64,000 bases of DNA from VAZQ01 sp034669045 (lineage in GTDB: Bacteria; Pseudomonadota; Alphaproteobacteria; Rhizobiales; Xanthobacteraceae): assembly GCA_034669045.1 (NCBI GenBank), contig JAXDOD010000096.1, positions 11,436 to 75,435 on the forward strand. Direction: 5' to 3'. Both the position numbers and the translations under genes were made by a program. Below are positions 8,285 through 16,234 of the stretch, piece by piece. Within the stretch, counting starts at the first letter, position 1, and every line of letters begins with the position of its first letter. The notes below the pieces were generated by a model, which worked only from the letters and a program-made list of their open reading frames with translations, was not told where the DNA came from and ran no database searches.

Positions 8285-8757
8285 TGGAGACGGTCAAAAT
8301 CCGCCTGATGCGGCTTCCCCATGGCGCCGACCTGCCGCTGCCGGCCTATCAGAGCGCGCTGGCGGCCGGACTCGATCTCCTGGCCGCCGTACCGGCCGAC
8401 GCGCCGGTCACGATCGCCGCCGGCGCGCGCGCCATGATTCCGACCGGCATCGCCATTGCGCTGCCCGCGGGGCTGGAGGGGCAGGTGCGGCCGCGCTCCG
8501 GCCTGGCCGCGCGTCATGGTGTCACCGTCTTGAACTCACCCGGCACGGTCGATGCGGACTACCGCGGCGAAATCCAGGTGATCCTAGTGAATCTCGGCCA
8601 GGATGCCTTCACCGTGCAACGAGGCATGCGGATCGCCCAACTGGTCATTGCCGTGACGCTGCAAGCCGATATTTGCGAGTCCGCAAACCTTGATGAAACC
8701 ACACGCGGAGTTGCGGGTTTAGGGAGTACAGGCACCGGCACGCGAGGGGAAAGGTAG
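8284..8757 (+). CDS. dut: dUTP diphosphatase
   Basis: Dut hydrolyses dUTP to dUMP, limiting uracil in DNA and feeding dTMP synthesis. The 157-residue protein contains the five trimeric dUTPase motifs: AGLDLLA, PRSGLAARHG, GTVDADYRGEI (catalytic Asp), RIAQLVI and RGVAGLGSTG. Motif 5 has Leu where Phe is usual (GFGSTG). The ATG overlaps the coaBC stop as TGATG, so translation is probably coupled; coaBC-dut is a common proteobacterial pair. Confidence 0.96.
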   Translation: METVKIRLMRLPHGADLPLPAYQSALAAGLDLLAAVPADAPVTIAAGARAMIPTGIAIALPAGLEGQVRPRSGLAARHGVTVLNSPGTVDADYRGEIQVILVNLGQDAFTVQRGMRIAQLVIAVTLQADICESANLDETTRGVAGLGSTGTGTRGER

Positions 8758-8842
8758 GAACGGCCAGACCTTAGCGTGACTGTACCGCGTTACCAAAACG
8801 CTGTGGTTTTGCTGTCCTCCCTGCGTCACCGCGGATTTCTCC

Positions 8843-9262
8843 ATGCCGCTCCTGCCCCGCAAAGGCATTCTCGCCATCGCCGCCGTGCTCGACATCGCGC
8901 TGCACGCGCGCGGCCGGCCGGTGGCGGCCAAGTCGCTGGCGACCCGCCACCGGCTGCCGCCGCGCCACCTCGAGCCGGTGCTGCAGGCGCTGGTGCGCCA
9001 GGGCATCCTCAAGGGCGTGCGCGGCCCGCGCGGCGGCTATGAGCTCGCGCGCGAGCAGCGGCGCATCAGCGCCGAGGAGATCCTGCGCGCCGCCGGTACC
9101 GTCGAGGAGGATGAGGGACCGGTGACCGGGTCGGCGCTGCTCAGCCAGGTGGTGACGCCGGCGCTGGCGCAGGCCGAACGGATGTTTTCCGCCGCGCTCG
9201 CCCGCATCAGCGTCGAAGACCTGGCGCATTCCGCCGAGGGTCTCAGGAAGACGGGCAGCTAG
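8843..9262 (+). CDS. Rrf2-family transcriptional regulator
   Basis: The 139-residue protein has the Rrf2 winged helix: AAKSLATRHRLPPRHLEPVL as the helix-turn-helix and RGPRGGYELA as the wing. The whole protein lacks cysteine, so it cannot ligate an Fe-S cluster as IscR or NsrR do. It probably senses something else or acts as a plain repressor. The start is the first ATG with the family N-terminus (MPLLPRKG). It lies downstream of dut with 85 bp between and may be autoregulated; the targets are unknown. Confidence 0.85.
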   Translation: MPLLPRKGILAIAAVLDIALHARGRPVAAKSLATRHRLPPRHLEPVLQALVRQGILKGVRGPRGGYELAREQRRISAEEILRAAGTVEEDEGPVTGSALLSQVVTPALAQAERMFSAALARISVEDLAHSAEGLRKTGS

Positions 9263-9328
9263 GCGGGGAGGAGCGGGCCACGAATCCACTCCACGCCAGC
9301 AGGCGCACTCCGAGGTTGGCGCTTCCGC

Positions 9329-10345
9329 TCACCCGGTCTTGCGGTCGCGCGTGACGCTGTCCCACCACGGACACACCCCCGGCATGAGCTGGTAGTTGCC
9401 GTCCATCACCTGCACGGGCCGGCGCAGGCCGTTCTCGGCGTTCTCGAGCCGCAGCTTGCGCGCGGTCGCCTGCTGCTCCGGCGGCAGCCAGGCGCGATCG
9501 TGGCCCCACAGGCTGGGGCCCTCCTTGCGCTCGAACGCCTGCCAGGTTTGCGGATCGATCGAGCGCGCGCCCCAGCCGTATTCCACCATGAATCCCGAGG
9601 GCGTCCAGGTATAGAACGACGTGATGAAATCGCTGGTGTGCCGCCCGAGCGTCGTCGCCACCCGGTCTGCGCCGAGCGCGATGTCGTAGCCCTGGCCCAT
9701 GTCGTCGAAGCCGAACACCTCCATCATGATGTGATGCACGGCGTTCTTGCCGGTCTTGATGAAGGCGAGGCTGTGATGGCGCGCATTGACGTGCAGGAAG
9801 CGCGCCTCGAACGGATGCGAGTAGTAGTCGGTGAGCCGGAAGCCGAGCAGGTCGCGATAGAACGGCATCAGCCTGTCGATCGTCTCGACGCTCTCGACGT
9901 TGAGCACCACATGGCCGAGGCCGAGCGGCCCGGTGCGGAAGCCCGAGATCGCGCGCCCGGGCTGGAACGGGTCGGGCGCCGTCTGCGCGCCGTGAAACAA
10001 CTCCAGGCGGTTGCCGAGCGGGTCCTTGAGCACGATCAGATCCTGGACCAGCCGCTCATCGGCCAGCGCGCGCGTGCCGCGCGCGACTTCGACGCCGGAG
10101 GCCTCGAGCCGGGCCGCGAGTGCGTCGAGCGCGGCCGCGTCCGCGACTTCCCAGCCGAACACGTCGACGCCTTCGCCGCCGTCGGCGTTGACGATGATGC
10201 GCTGCTTGCGATCATCCATGCGGAACGCGATGGTCGAGCGGGTCTTGTCGACGCGCTGCAGGCCAAGAATGCCCGCGCCGTAGCTCGCCCAGTCATCCAG
10301 GTCCTTGGCGCGGGCGCACACATAGCCGAGAGCGGAGACGGGCAT
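9329..10345 (-). CDS. VOC-family extradiol ring-cleavage dioxygenase-like
   Basis: The 338-residue protein has two vicinal-oxygen-chelate domains, as in type I extradiol dioxygenases such as 2,3-dihydroxybiphenyl 1,2-dioxygenase. The C-terminal domain holds plausible Fe(II) ligands: His in GLGHVVLN, His in AVHHIMMEV and Glu in GFMVEYGWG. The first domain ends DPLGNRLELFHG. The C-terminal tail (ARKLRLENAENGLRRPVQV) is longer than in BphC. A TTG seven codons upstream is in frame, but the ATG at 10345 has an AAGGGG site. It fits a role in aromatic catabolism, as does ligJ 6 kb away. The substrate is unknown. Confidence 0.8.
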   Translation of the reverse strand: MPVSALGYVCARAKDLDDWASYGAGILGLQRVDKTRSTIAFRMDDRKQRIIVNADGGEGVDVFGWEVADAAALDALAARLEASGVEVARGTRALADERLVQDLIVLKDPLGNRLELFHGAQTAPDPFQPGRAISGFRTGPLGLGHVVLNVESVETIDRLMPFYRDLLGFRLTDYYSHPFEARFLHVNARHHSLAFIKTGKNAVHHIMMEVFGFDDMGQGYDIALGADRVATTLGRHTSDFITSFYTWTPSGFMVEYGWGARSIDPQTWQAFERKEGPSLWGHDRAWLPPEQQATARKLRLENAENGLRRPVQVMDGNYQLMPGVCPWWDSVTRDRKTG

Positions 10346-10414
10346 GACCGTTCTTGTCCCCTTCAATCGTGCATTCTATCCAATTCCGCCTGCGAGGATA
10401 AAGAGCGGATCAGC

Positions 10415-10520
10415 AGGTGGGGTCGAGTTCTTAGAGACCCCGACATAGCCTTGCGCCCGCGCCGTCGGGTCTACGAGCGGCCTGCAATTGTCGGATTCGT
10501 AAGCACTCGACCCAACCTAC
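10415..10520. repeat. palindromic intergenic repeat
   Basis: Left arm AGGTGGGGTCGAGTTCTTA (10415-10433) is the imperfect reverse complement of GTAAGCACTCGACCCAACC (from 10499). The arms enclose about 65 bp. It lies between the VOC gene and a small hypothetical gene. It resembles REP-like elements common between rhizobial genes. Confidence 0.5.
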
Positions 10521-10553
10521 GGCTGCGGCGGGCGACGGCGGGCGACGCGCCGG

Positions 10554-10814
10554 TCAAATGTGGCCCGGCCCCCGCGTATCGAACAATCCGAGGTGCTTCT
10601 GGCTGGCTTCCGGCATGTCCGGCACGCTGATGGTGCGGCCCATATAGGTCGTCCACGGCTTTTCGGCGATCGGCTGCGCGGTGGCGAACTTCCAGAATTG
10701 CCGCTCGGTCATGACGATCTCGGTCACGCCGTGATCCAGAACCCAGTTGTTCAGCGCGGACAGGCGAACCTGCTCGCGATCGCTGAACATCATGTCGGGT
10801 ATCGACTTCTTCAT
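10554..10814 (-). CDS. hypothetical protein, 86 aa
   Basis: This 86-residue soluble protein is not recognised. It contains a conserved-looking centre (DHGVTEIVMTERQFWKFATA) followed by YMGRTISVPDMP. There is no signal peptide or membrane helix. The ATG at 10814 (MKKSIPDMMF) has AAGGAA upstream at good spacing; an upstream ATG at 10847 lacks one. It may be co-transcribed with the minus-strand ORF ending at 10891. Confidence 0.5.
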   Translation of the reverse strand: MKKSIPDMMFSDREQVRLSALNNWVLDHGVTEIVMTERQFWKFATAQPIAEKPWTTYMGRTISVPDMPEASQKHLGLFDTRGPGHI

Positions 10815-10890
10815 GCGCTTGTTCCTTGTGCCGCAGGTCCTGCGCATCGCCTGCGCACCTGCGCGGCGACAAACACGTCAAACAGGCCGG

Positions 10891-11154
10891 CTATTTGGAG
10901 GCCGCAGGCAGCTCCACCAGCGTGTTCTGGCATTCGACGCTGTCGTAGATGCTGACCTGAACGACCGGGTGGCCGGTCTTGATGACCAATCCGGCCGCTT
11001 TGGCCGCATCAGTCGTCGTATATGACGCCTTTGTCTGCCGATCGACCTGGAGCAGGTAGCGGCCGCTCTCGGGCCGCTTGCGTTGAGAGAGACGGTCGTC
11101 GACCTCCGGGACAGGCTCGCCCGTTTCGCGCAGCTTGATTTGTCGCGCTGCCAT
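10891..11154 (-). CDS. hypothetical protein, 87 aa
   Basis: This 87-residue protein has the core RYLLQVDRQTKASY followed by an A-rich helix and a beta strand (HPVVQVSIYDS). I recall this style of short protein in Bradyrhizobium relatives but know no function. The start at 11154 (MAARQIKL) has AGGAAG upstream. There is no export signal. It lies 76 bp upstream of the other small minus-strand gene. Confidence 0.55.
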   Translation of the reverse strand: MAARQIKLRETGEPVPEVDDRLSQRKRPESGRYLLQVDRQTKASYTTTDAAKAAGLVIKTGHPVVQVSIYDSVECQNTLVELPAASK

Positions 11155-11362
11155 GAGATGCTTCCTGACTGGCTGTGAACACTCCATGTAAGCATCGCAG
11201 CCTTAAGAAGCCATGAGGGCTGCGCAAGATATTTCGATGCATCGGTGCGATTTGCCTGGGACCAGGGCCCCGATCGACGGGCTGCCGCCGGGGATTGTTT
11301 CCGGCAGGATCTGATGGTTTGATTCTGGCGCGGCCGGGAGCGGCAACGGCGAGAGGCACGCG

Positions 11363-12802
11363 GTGGCAAGCGAGCAAACACCGGCGAAGGATCGCGGCGA
11401 AGGTCTTCTCGCGCGGCTGGGTCTCACCTTCACCAACTGGGCCGAACGCTGGTTTCCGGACGCCTATGTTTTCGTCGCCCTCGCGGTCGCGGTCGTCGCG
11501 GTCGCGGCCATCCTGAACGGCGCATCCGCGCAGGCGGTCGCGGTATCGTTCGGCGACGGCTTCTGGTCGCTCATCACCTTTACGATGCAGATGGCGATGG
11601 TCGTGATCAGCGGCTATGTCGTCGCAAGCTCGCCGCCGGCCGCCAAGCTCATCGACGGACTGGCCGCCTTGCCGCGCGGCGGACGCGGCGCGGTGGCGTT
11701 CGTGGCGGCGGTCAGCATGCTGACGTCGTTGCTGAACTGGGGCATGAGCCTGATCTTCAGCGGCCTGCTGGTGCGCGCATTGGCGCGGCGCACCGATCTC
11801 CACATGGATTATCGCGCGGCGGGCGCCGCCGGCTATCTCGGCCTCGGGGCGACCTGGGCGCTGGGCTTGAGCTCGTCGGCGGCGCAGCTCCAGGCCAATG
11901 CGGCGAGCCTGCCGAAGCCGCTGCTGGCAATCACCGGCGTCATCCCGTTCTCGCAAACGATCTTCCTGTGGCAATCGATCGCGATCGCCGTGGTGCTGAT
12001 CGTCATCTCGATGCTGGTGTCGCTGCTGTCGGCCCCGTCCGCACAAAAGGCGGTGACGGCGCAGATGATGGACGTGAGCGTCGACCCTCCGCATTTGCAA
12101 GCGAAAAAACCCGAGCGTCCCGGCGAATGGCTTGAATACAGCCCGCTGATCACGCTGATCGTGGTTGCGCTCGGCGGCGGCTGGCTGGCGCACGAGTTCG
12201 CGACCAAGGACCCGGTCCTGGCGATCTCGAACCTCAACACCTACAACCTGATGTTCCTGATGCTCGGCGCGCTGCTGCATTGGCGGCCGCGCAATTTCCT
12301 CGATGCGGTCGCCAAGGCGGTGCCCGCGACCACCGGCGTCCTCATCCAGTTTCCGCTCTACGGCGGCATCGCCAGCATGATGACGACCGCGAAGGGCGCC
12401 GGCGGCCTCACGGTCGCCGATCAGGTCGCGCATGCCTTCGTCAGCCTGACGACGCACGACACGTTTCCGGTGGCGATGGGCATCTACTCGGCGGTGCTCG
12501 GCTTCTTCATCCCCTCGGGCGGCGGCAAGTGGATCATCGAAGCGCCCTATGTCATGCAGGCCGCCAACGACCTGAAGGTGCATCTCGGTTGGGCGGTGCA
12601 GGTCTACAACACCGCCGAGGCGCTGCCGAACCTGATCAATCCGTTCTGGATGCTGCCGCTGCTGGGCGTGCTCGGGCTCAAGGCGCGCGACATCGTCGGG
12701 TTCACGTTCCTGCAGCTCGTGGTGCACCTTCCCGTGGTTCTTTTCCTGCTATGGCTGCTCGCCAAGACGCTGACCTACATCCCGCCCGTCATCCCGCAAT
12801 AG
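11363..12802 (+). CDS. atoE: AtoE-type short-chain fatty acid transporter
   Basis: This 479-residue integral membrane protein has about ten to twelve hydrophobic helices and the AtoE/TIGR00366 features: WAERWFPDA near the N-terminus, LLNWGMSLIFSG, and SGGGKWIIEAPYV. E. coli AtoE takes up acetoacetate and short-chain fatty acids. The GTG start at 11363 follows a GAGAGG site. The next gene, 23 bp downstream, is a Bug/TTT periplasmic binding protein, an unusual partner suggesting joint use of one carboxylate substrate (inference). Confidence 0.85.
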   Translation: MASEQTPAKDRGEGLLARLGLTFTNWAERWFPDAYVFVALAVAVVAVAAILNGASAQAVAVSFGDGFWSLITFTMQMAMVVISGYVVASSPPAAKLIDGLAALPRGGRGAVAFVAAVSMLTSLLNWGMSLIFSGLLVRALARRTDLHMDYRAAGAAGYLGLGATWALGLSSSAAQLQANAASLPKPLLAITGVIPFSQTIFLWQSIAIAVVLIVISMLVSLLSAPSAQKAVTAQMMDVSVDPPHLQAKKPERPGEWLEYSPLITLIVVALGGGWLAHEFATKDPVLAISNLNTYNLMFLMLGALLHWRPRNFLDAVAKAVPATTGVLIQFPLYGGIASMMTTAKGAGGLTVADQVAHAFVSLTTHDTFPVAMGIYSAVLGFFIPSGGGKWIIEAPYVMQAANDLKVHLGWAVQVYNTAEALPNLINPFWMLPLLGVLGLKARDIVGFTFLQLVVHLPVVLFLLWLLAKTLTYIPPVIPQ

Positions 12803-12825
12803 CTGATGGACCAAAGAGGAAAAAA

Positions 12826-13785
12826 ATGAAAAGGCTGCTCGCCGCATGCGTCATCGCCCTGGCCTTCATCTCGCCCGCCGGCGCGCAAGGCTTTCCCAGC
12901 AAGACCATCCGCATCGTCATTCCGTTCACGCCCGGCGGCTCCAACGACGTGGTGGGGCGGGAGATCGCGACCGGGCTGCAGACCCGCCTCAACCAGACGG
13001 CGATCGTCGAGAACAAGCCTGGCGGCGGCGGCAATATCGCCTATTCCTTCGTGGCCAAGTCGCCGCCGGACGGCCATCTCCTGCTGATCGCGCCGGCGTC
13101 CTTCACCATGGGGCCGCATCTGTCGCGCAATCCGGTCTACAATCCGGTGACGGATTTCGCGCCGATCAATCTGGTCGCCGACGTTCCCTTCGTCATGGTG
13201 GTGCCGGCAACTCTGCCGGCAAAGACCTTGAAGGAGTTCATCGAGCTCGCGAACAAGGCGCCGGATAAACTGTCGTTCGGATCGGTCGGCGTCGGCACCC
13301 CGCAGCATCTCGGCGGCGAGCTGTTCAAGATGCATGCCCGGATCGATCTGGTTCACGTGCCGTTCCGCGGCGCCACGATGGTCATCCCGGACCTGCTGGC
13401 CGGGCGCATCGACATGTTCATCGGCGCCATCAACTCGCTGCTGCCGCTGATCCAGGAAGGCAAGCTGCGGCCGCTCGCCGCGACCGGCGGCAAGCGCATC
13501 CCTTCGTTGCCGGACGTTCCGACCATGGCGGAGGCGGGCCTGCCCGGCGTCGAGGTCGGCTCCGGCGTCGGGCTGGTGGCCGCGGCCGGCACGCCGCCCG
13601 CCATCGTCGATACGCTCAATCGCGAGATCGCGGCGATCATCGCCGATCCCGGCTTCCACCAGCGCATGGCCGCGATCGGCGTCGACGTGGTCGGCACCAC
13701 GCCGGCGGATTACGCCAAGGTCATCAGCGACGACTACGCCAAATGGGGCAAGGTGGTCGCGGCCGCCGGGATCAAGCCGGAGTGA
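12826..13785 (+). CDS. Bug/TctC-family periplasmic binding protein
   Basis: This 319-residue solute receptor of the tripartite tricarboxylate transporter type has a signal peptide (residues 1-21, ending SPAGAQ-G). Hallmarks are PFTPGGSNDVVGR, VENKPGGGGNIAY and the C-terminal DYAKWGKVV. Such proteins bind carboxylates through water-bridged contacts. No TctA or TctB membrane genes are adjacent, which is typical of orphan Bug proteins. The ATG follows AGAGGAAAAA. It is probably co-transcribed with the AtoE-type gene and with the GST that starts 4 bases after its stop. Confidence 0.9.
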   Translation: MKRLLAACVIALAFISPAGAQGFPSKTIRIVIPFTPGGSNDVVGREIATGLQTRLNQTAIVENKPGGGGNIAYSFVAKSPPDGHLLLIAPASFTMGPHLSRNPVYNPVTDFAPINLVADVPFVMVVPATLPAKTLKEFIELANKAPDKLSFGSVGVGTPQHLGGELFKMHARIDLVHVPFRGATMVIPDLLAGRIDMFIGAINSLLPLIQEGKLRPLAATGGKRIPSLPDVPTMAEAGLPGVEVGSGVGLVAAAGTPPAIVDTLNREIAAIIADPGFHQRMAAIGVDVVGTTPADYAKVISDDYAKWGKVVAAAGIKPE

Positions 13786-13788
13786 GCC

Positions 13789-14436
13789 ATGTGCCTGACG
13801 CTCTACTTTCATCCCCTCTCGTCGTTCTGCCAGAAGGTCCTGATAGCGCTATACGAGAATGACACGCCGTTTGAACCCCACCTCGTCGATCTCGCCGACG
13901 CGAGATCTCGCGCGGACTTTTTGAAAGTCTGGCCGATCGGCAAGTTCCCCGTGCTCCGTGACGAGGCCAGGGATCTGACCGTCCCGGAGTCGAGCATCAT
14001 CATCGAATATCTGGCGCGGCATCATCCAGGCAAATCGCAGCTCGTACCGAGCGACGCCGATCTCGCGCGGCGGACGCGGATGAGCGACCGCTTCTTCGAC
14101 CTCCACGTCCAGTTGCCCATGCAAAAGATCGTCGGTGACCGACTCCGCCCAGCCGGAAAAAACGACCCGTTCGGCGTGGAACAAGCGAGAGCGCAGCTTC
14201 AGACCGCACTTGATCTGGTCGACCAGGACATGACTGCGAAGACCTGGGCCACGGGCGACGCATTCAGCATGGCCGACTGCGCCGCCGCGCCGGCACTGTA
14301 CTATGCCAATCTGGTGGCGCCGTTCGCCGCCAGCCACACGAATGTTGCGCGATACTTCGAACGGCTGATGGAGCGTCCGTCCTTCGCTCGCGCCGTCGCG
14401 GAAGCCGAACCCTATCGCAAGCTGTTTCCGAATTAG
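13789..14436 (+). CDS. glutathione S-transferase family protein
   Basis: This 215-residue GST has a thioredoxin-like N-terminal domain (LYFHPLSSFCQKVLIALYE; serine/cysteine near residues 11-14) with the cis-proline in GKFPVL and the glutathione-binding ES pair in VPESSII. The all-helical C-terminal domain includes GDAFSMADCAAAPAL. It starts 4 bases after the Bug gene stop, so it belongs to the same operon. Substrate unknown; detoxification or isomerisation in a catabolic route is plausible. Confidence 0.9.
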   Translation: MCLTLYFHPLSSFCQKVLIALYENDTPFEPHLVDLADARSRADFLKVWPIGKFPVLRDEARDLTVPESSIIIEYLARHHPGKSQLVPSDADLARRTRMSDRFFDLHVQLPMQKIVGDRLRPAGKNDPFGVEQARAQLQTALDLVDQDMTAKTWATGDAFSMADCAAAPALYYANLVAPFAASHTNVARYFERLMERPSFARAVAEAEPYRKLFPN

Positions 14437-14439
14437 CGC

Positions 14440-14517
14440 GTAGGATGGGTTGAGCGCAGCGAAACCCATCGCACATCGGCATGAATGGTGGGTTTCGCTA
14501 CGCTCAACCCACCCTAC
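14440..14517. repeat. 30-bp inverted repeat element
   Basis: Arms GTAGGATGGGTTGAGCGCAG... (14440-14469) and its near complement (14488-14517) match in about 27 of 30 positions around an 18-base spacer. The ends (GTAGG...CCTAC) resemble those of the element at 3263-3366. It sits directly after the GST stop and could also act as a terminator. Confidence 0.7.
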
Positions 14518-14559
14518 AATCTGCGGCATAGGCGCGTTCCGATCACAGGAGGAATGACC

Positions 14560-15420
14560 ATGCTGTATCGAAGCTCGATCGGTGCCATCGCGCTGGCGGT
14601 GGTCTGCTGGCTGTCTCCCGCCGCCGCGCAGGTCTTCGATTTCGGAAAATATCCTGACCTGAAAGGCCAGTGGCGACGGGTCGTCGTTCCCGGGATTCCG
14701 GGTCAGCAGGGTCACGACCAGACCAAGCCCGGCGGCCACGGCCAACAAGCGCCGCTCACCCCCGAGTATGAGGCGGTGTTCGTCGCAAATCTCGCAGAAC
14801 AGGCCAAGGGCGGGCTCGGCAATATCTCCACCGCGCGATGTCTGCCGGCCGGAATGCCGCACATGATGATGGGTTTCGGACAGATGGAGTACGTCATCAC
14901 GCCGGACACTACCCATATCCTGATCGACTGGGATGACCACGGCCGCCGGATATTCACCGACGGACGCGACTGGCCGAGCGGACTCGAACCGTCTTGGTCG
15001 GGCTACTCCATCGGCAAATGGATCGACCAGGACGGCGACGGCAAATATGACATGCTCGATGTCGAGACGCGCGGACCCTTCAAAGGACCACGCTCCTACG
15101 ACCCGAGCGGCCTGCCGCTGCACTTCGACAACGCGTCGGTGTTCAAAGAGCGCATCTACCTCGACAAGGCCGACCCGAACATCCTGCACGACGAGGTGAC
15201 CACGATCGACCACGCCTTGACGCGGCCGTGGACCGTCGACAAACGCTACCGGCGCAATTCAAACCCGCGCGCGGCCTGGTCCGAATACTATTGCGGCGAG
15301 AACAACGCGCAGGTCGTCATCGGCAAGGAAAACTATTTCCTGGCCAATGGTTTCCTGATGCCGGTGCGGAAGGGCCAGACGCCGCCGGATCTGCGGTATT
15401 TCGAGCCGACAGGACGGTAA
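14560..15420 (+). CDS. exported protein of unknown function
   Basis: The 286-residue product has a signal peptide (MLYRSSIGAIALAVVCW..., cleaved after AAAQ). The mature protein is soluble, rich in Gly, Asp and Trp, and contains conserved-looking segments ARCLPAGMPHMMMG, IDWDDHGRRIFTDGRDWP and DHALTRPWTVDKRYRR. I recognise the style of an exported family from soil alphaproteobacteria but no function. The ATG at 14560 has AGGAGGAA at 6-bp spacing; one two codons upstream is too close. The next gene may start at its stop codon. Confidence 0.7.
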   Translation: MLYRSSIGAIALAVVCWLSPAAAQVFDFGKYPDLKGQWRRVVVPGIPGQQGHDQTKPGGHGQQAPLTPEYEAVFVANLAEQAKGGLGNISTARCLPAGMPHMMMGFGQMEYVITPDTTHILIDWDDHGRRIFTDGRDWPSGLEPSWSGYSIGKWIDQDGDGKYDMLDVETRGPFKGPRSYDPSGLPLHFDNASVFKERIYLDKADPNILHDEVTTIDHALTRPWTVDKRYRRNSNPRAAWSEYYCGENNAQVVIGKENYFLANGFLMPVRKGQTPPDLRYFEPTGR

Positions 15421-15452
15421 TGGGCCTGCATACCTTGCGAGAGGAGCCGAAA

Positions 15453-15950
15453 ATGATGCGCCTGGTCACCTTCGGTCTTGCCTTGTTCCTCGCCGAGCCA
15501 GCCGCGGCAACGGACTGGCAGGAATACGAGTATCCCGACCAGTCCTTCACGGTGCATTTTCCCGCTGATCCCAAGATCGAGATCGCGACCTATCAGGGCG
15601 TGGACGGCCGCGCGGCCGAAGCGCGCGTCTACTCCGTTACGCTGGACACCGGCATTTTCACAATGACGGTCGCCGAACTGCCCGACGGTGGGCCAGACGA
15701 CGGCGCCGTGATCAGCCATGCGGTCAAGACGATGACGGAAGGCGGCGAGATCAAGCTCGACTTGCCCCACCGCATCCGCACGGTCTACGGCCGCCAACTC
15801 GGCATCGCAGCGGCGAACGGCGGATTCTCCTACGTCGCGGTGTTTTATCGCAACAAGCGGCTCTACCAGCTCGAGGGCAAGGCGTTTGTCGCGGGCGGCC
15901 AGGCCGAGGTCGACGCCATGATCTTCCAGCAATCGCTCGACTTGACCTGA
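15453..15950 (+). CDS. exported protein of unknown function, 165 aa
   Basis: The product has a signal peptide (MMRLVTFGLALFLAEPAAAT) followed by a beta-rich domain: YEYPDQSFTVHFPADPKIE, then FTMTVAELPDGG, then YVAVFYRNKRLYQLEGKAFV. This pattern of extracytoplasmic small domains is common but unassigned. The ATG at 15453 has GAGGAG upstream; an alternative ATG at 15420 overlaps the stop of the preceding gene. The two exported proteins are almost certainly one operon. Confidence 0.65.
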   Translation: MMRLVTFGLALFLAEPAAATDWQEYEYPDQSFTVHFPADPKIEIATYQGVDGRAAEARVYSVTLDTGIFTMTVAELPDGGPDDGAVISHAVKTMTEGGEIKLDLPHRIRTVYGRQLGIAAANGGFSYVAVFYRNKRLYQLEGKAFVAGGQAEVDAMIFQQSLDLT

Positions 15951-16083
15951 AGCCCCGCGCCGGACTTGCCGGCACGCGCATCACCGCGCAGGTCAGGGGA
16001 CCGGGCCGCACCGGAATCCATGGACCGCCTCGCCGATGCCTAGTCTAAGCTCACGCAACGCGACCAGGCTGGAGGAGGAAACG

Positions 16084-16183
16084 ATGGCTGAGGCAGCATC
16101 GCTCGGCGCACTTGCTTACGCGAGACCGAGCCGGTCCCGTGGATCGAGTCCACACCGGGCAACAAGATGAAGGTGATCCATCA
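16084..16183 (+). pseudogene. 5' remnant of a cupin-like gene
   Basis: A strong GGAGGAGGAAACG site precedes ATG GCT GAG GCA, but that frame yields no long protein. In another frame, 16122-16183 reads ETEPVPWIESTPGNKMKVIH, which resembles the start of ChrR/dioxygenase-type cupins (WxxTPxxGxxxKVL). Coding similarity stops where a copy of the GTAGGGTGGGCAAAG-family repeat begins. I infer a frameshifted and truncated relic. The evidence is short, so confidence is low. Confidence 0.35.
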
Positions 16184-16189
16184 CGCAAG

Positions 16190-16224
16190 ACGCGTAGGCA
16201 CGCTTCGCTTTGCCCAGCCTACAA
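16190..16224. repeat. half copy of GTAGGGTGGGCAAAG-family repeat
   Basis: GGCACGCTTCGCTTTGCCC followed by AGCCTACAA matches the right-hand half of the palindromic element at 3263-3366 and its relatives. It lies between the cupin remnant and the ligJ stop codon. Confidence 0.4.
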
Positions 16225-16234
16225 CTTGCGGCTC

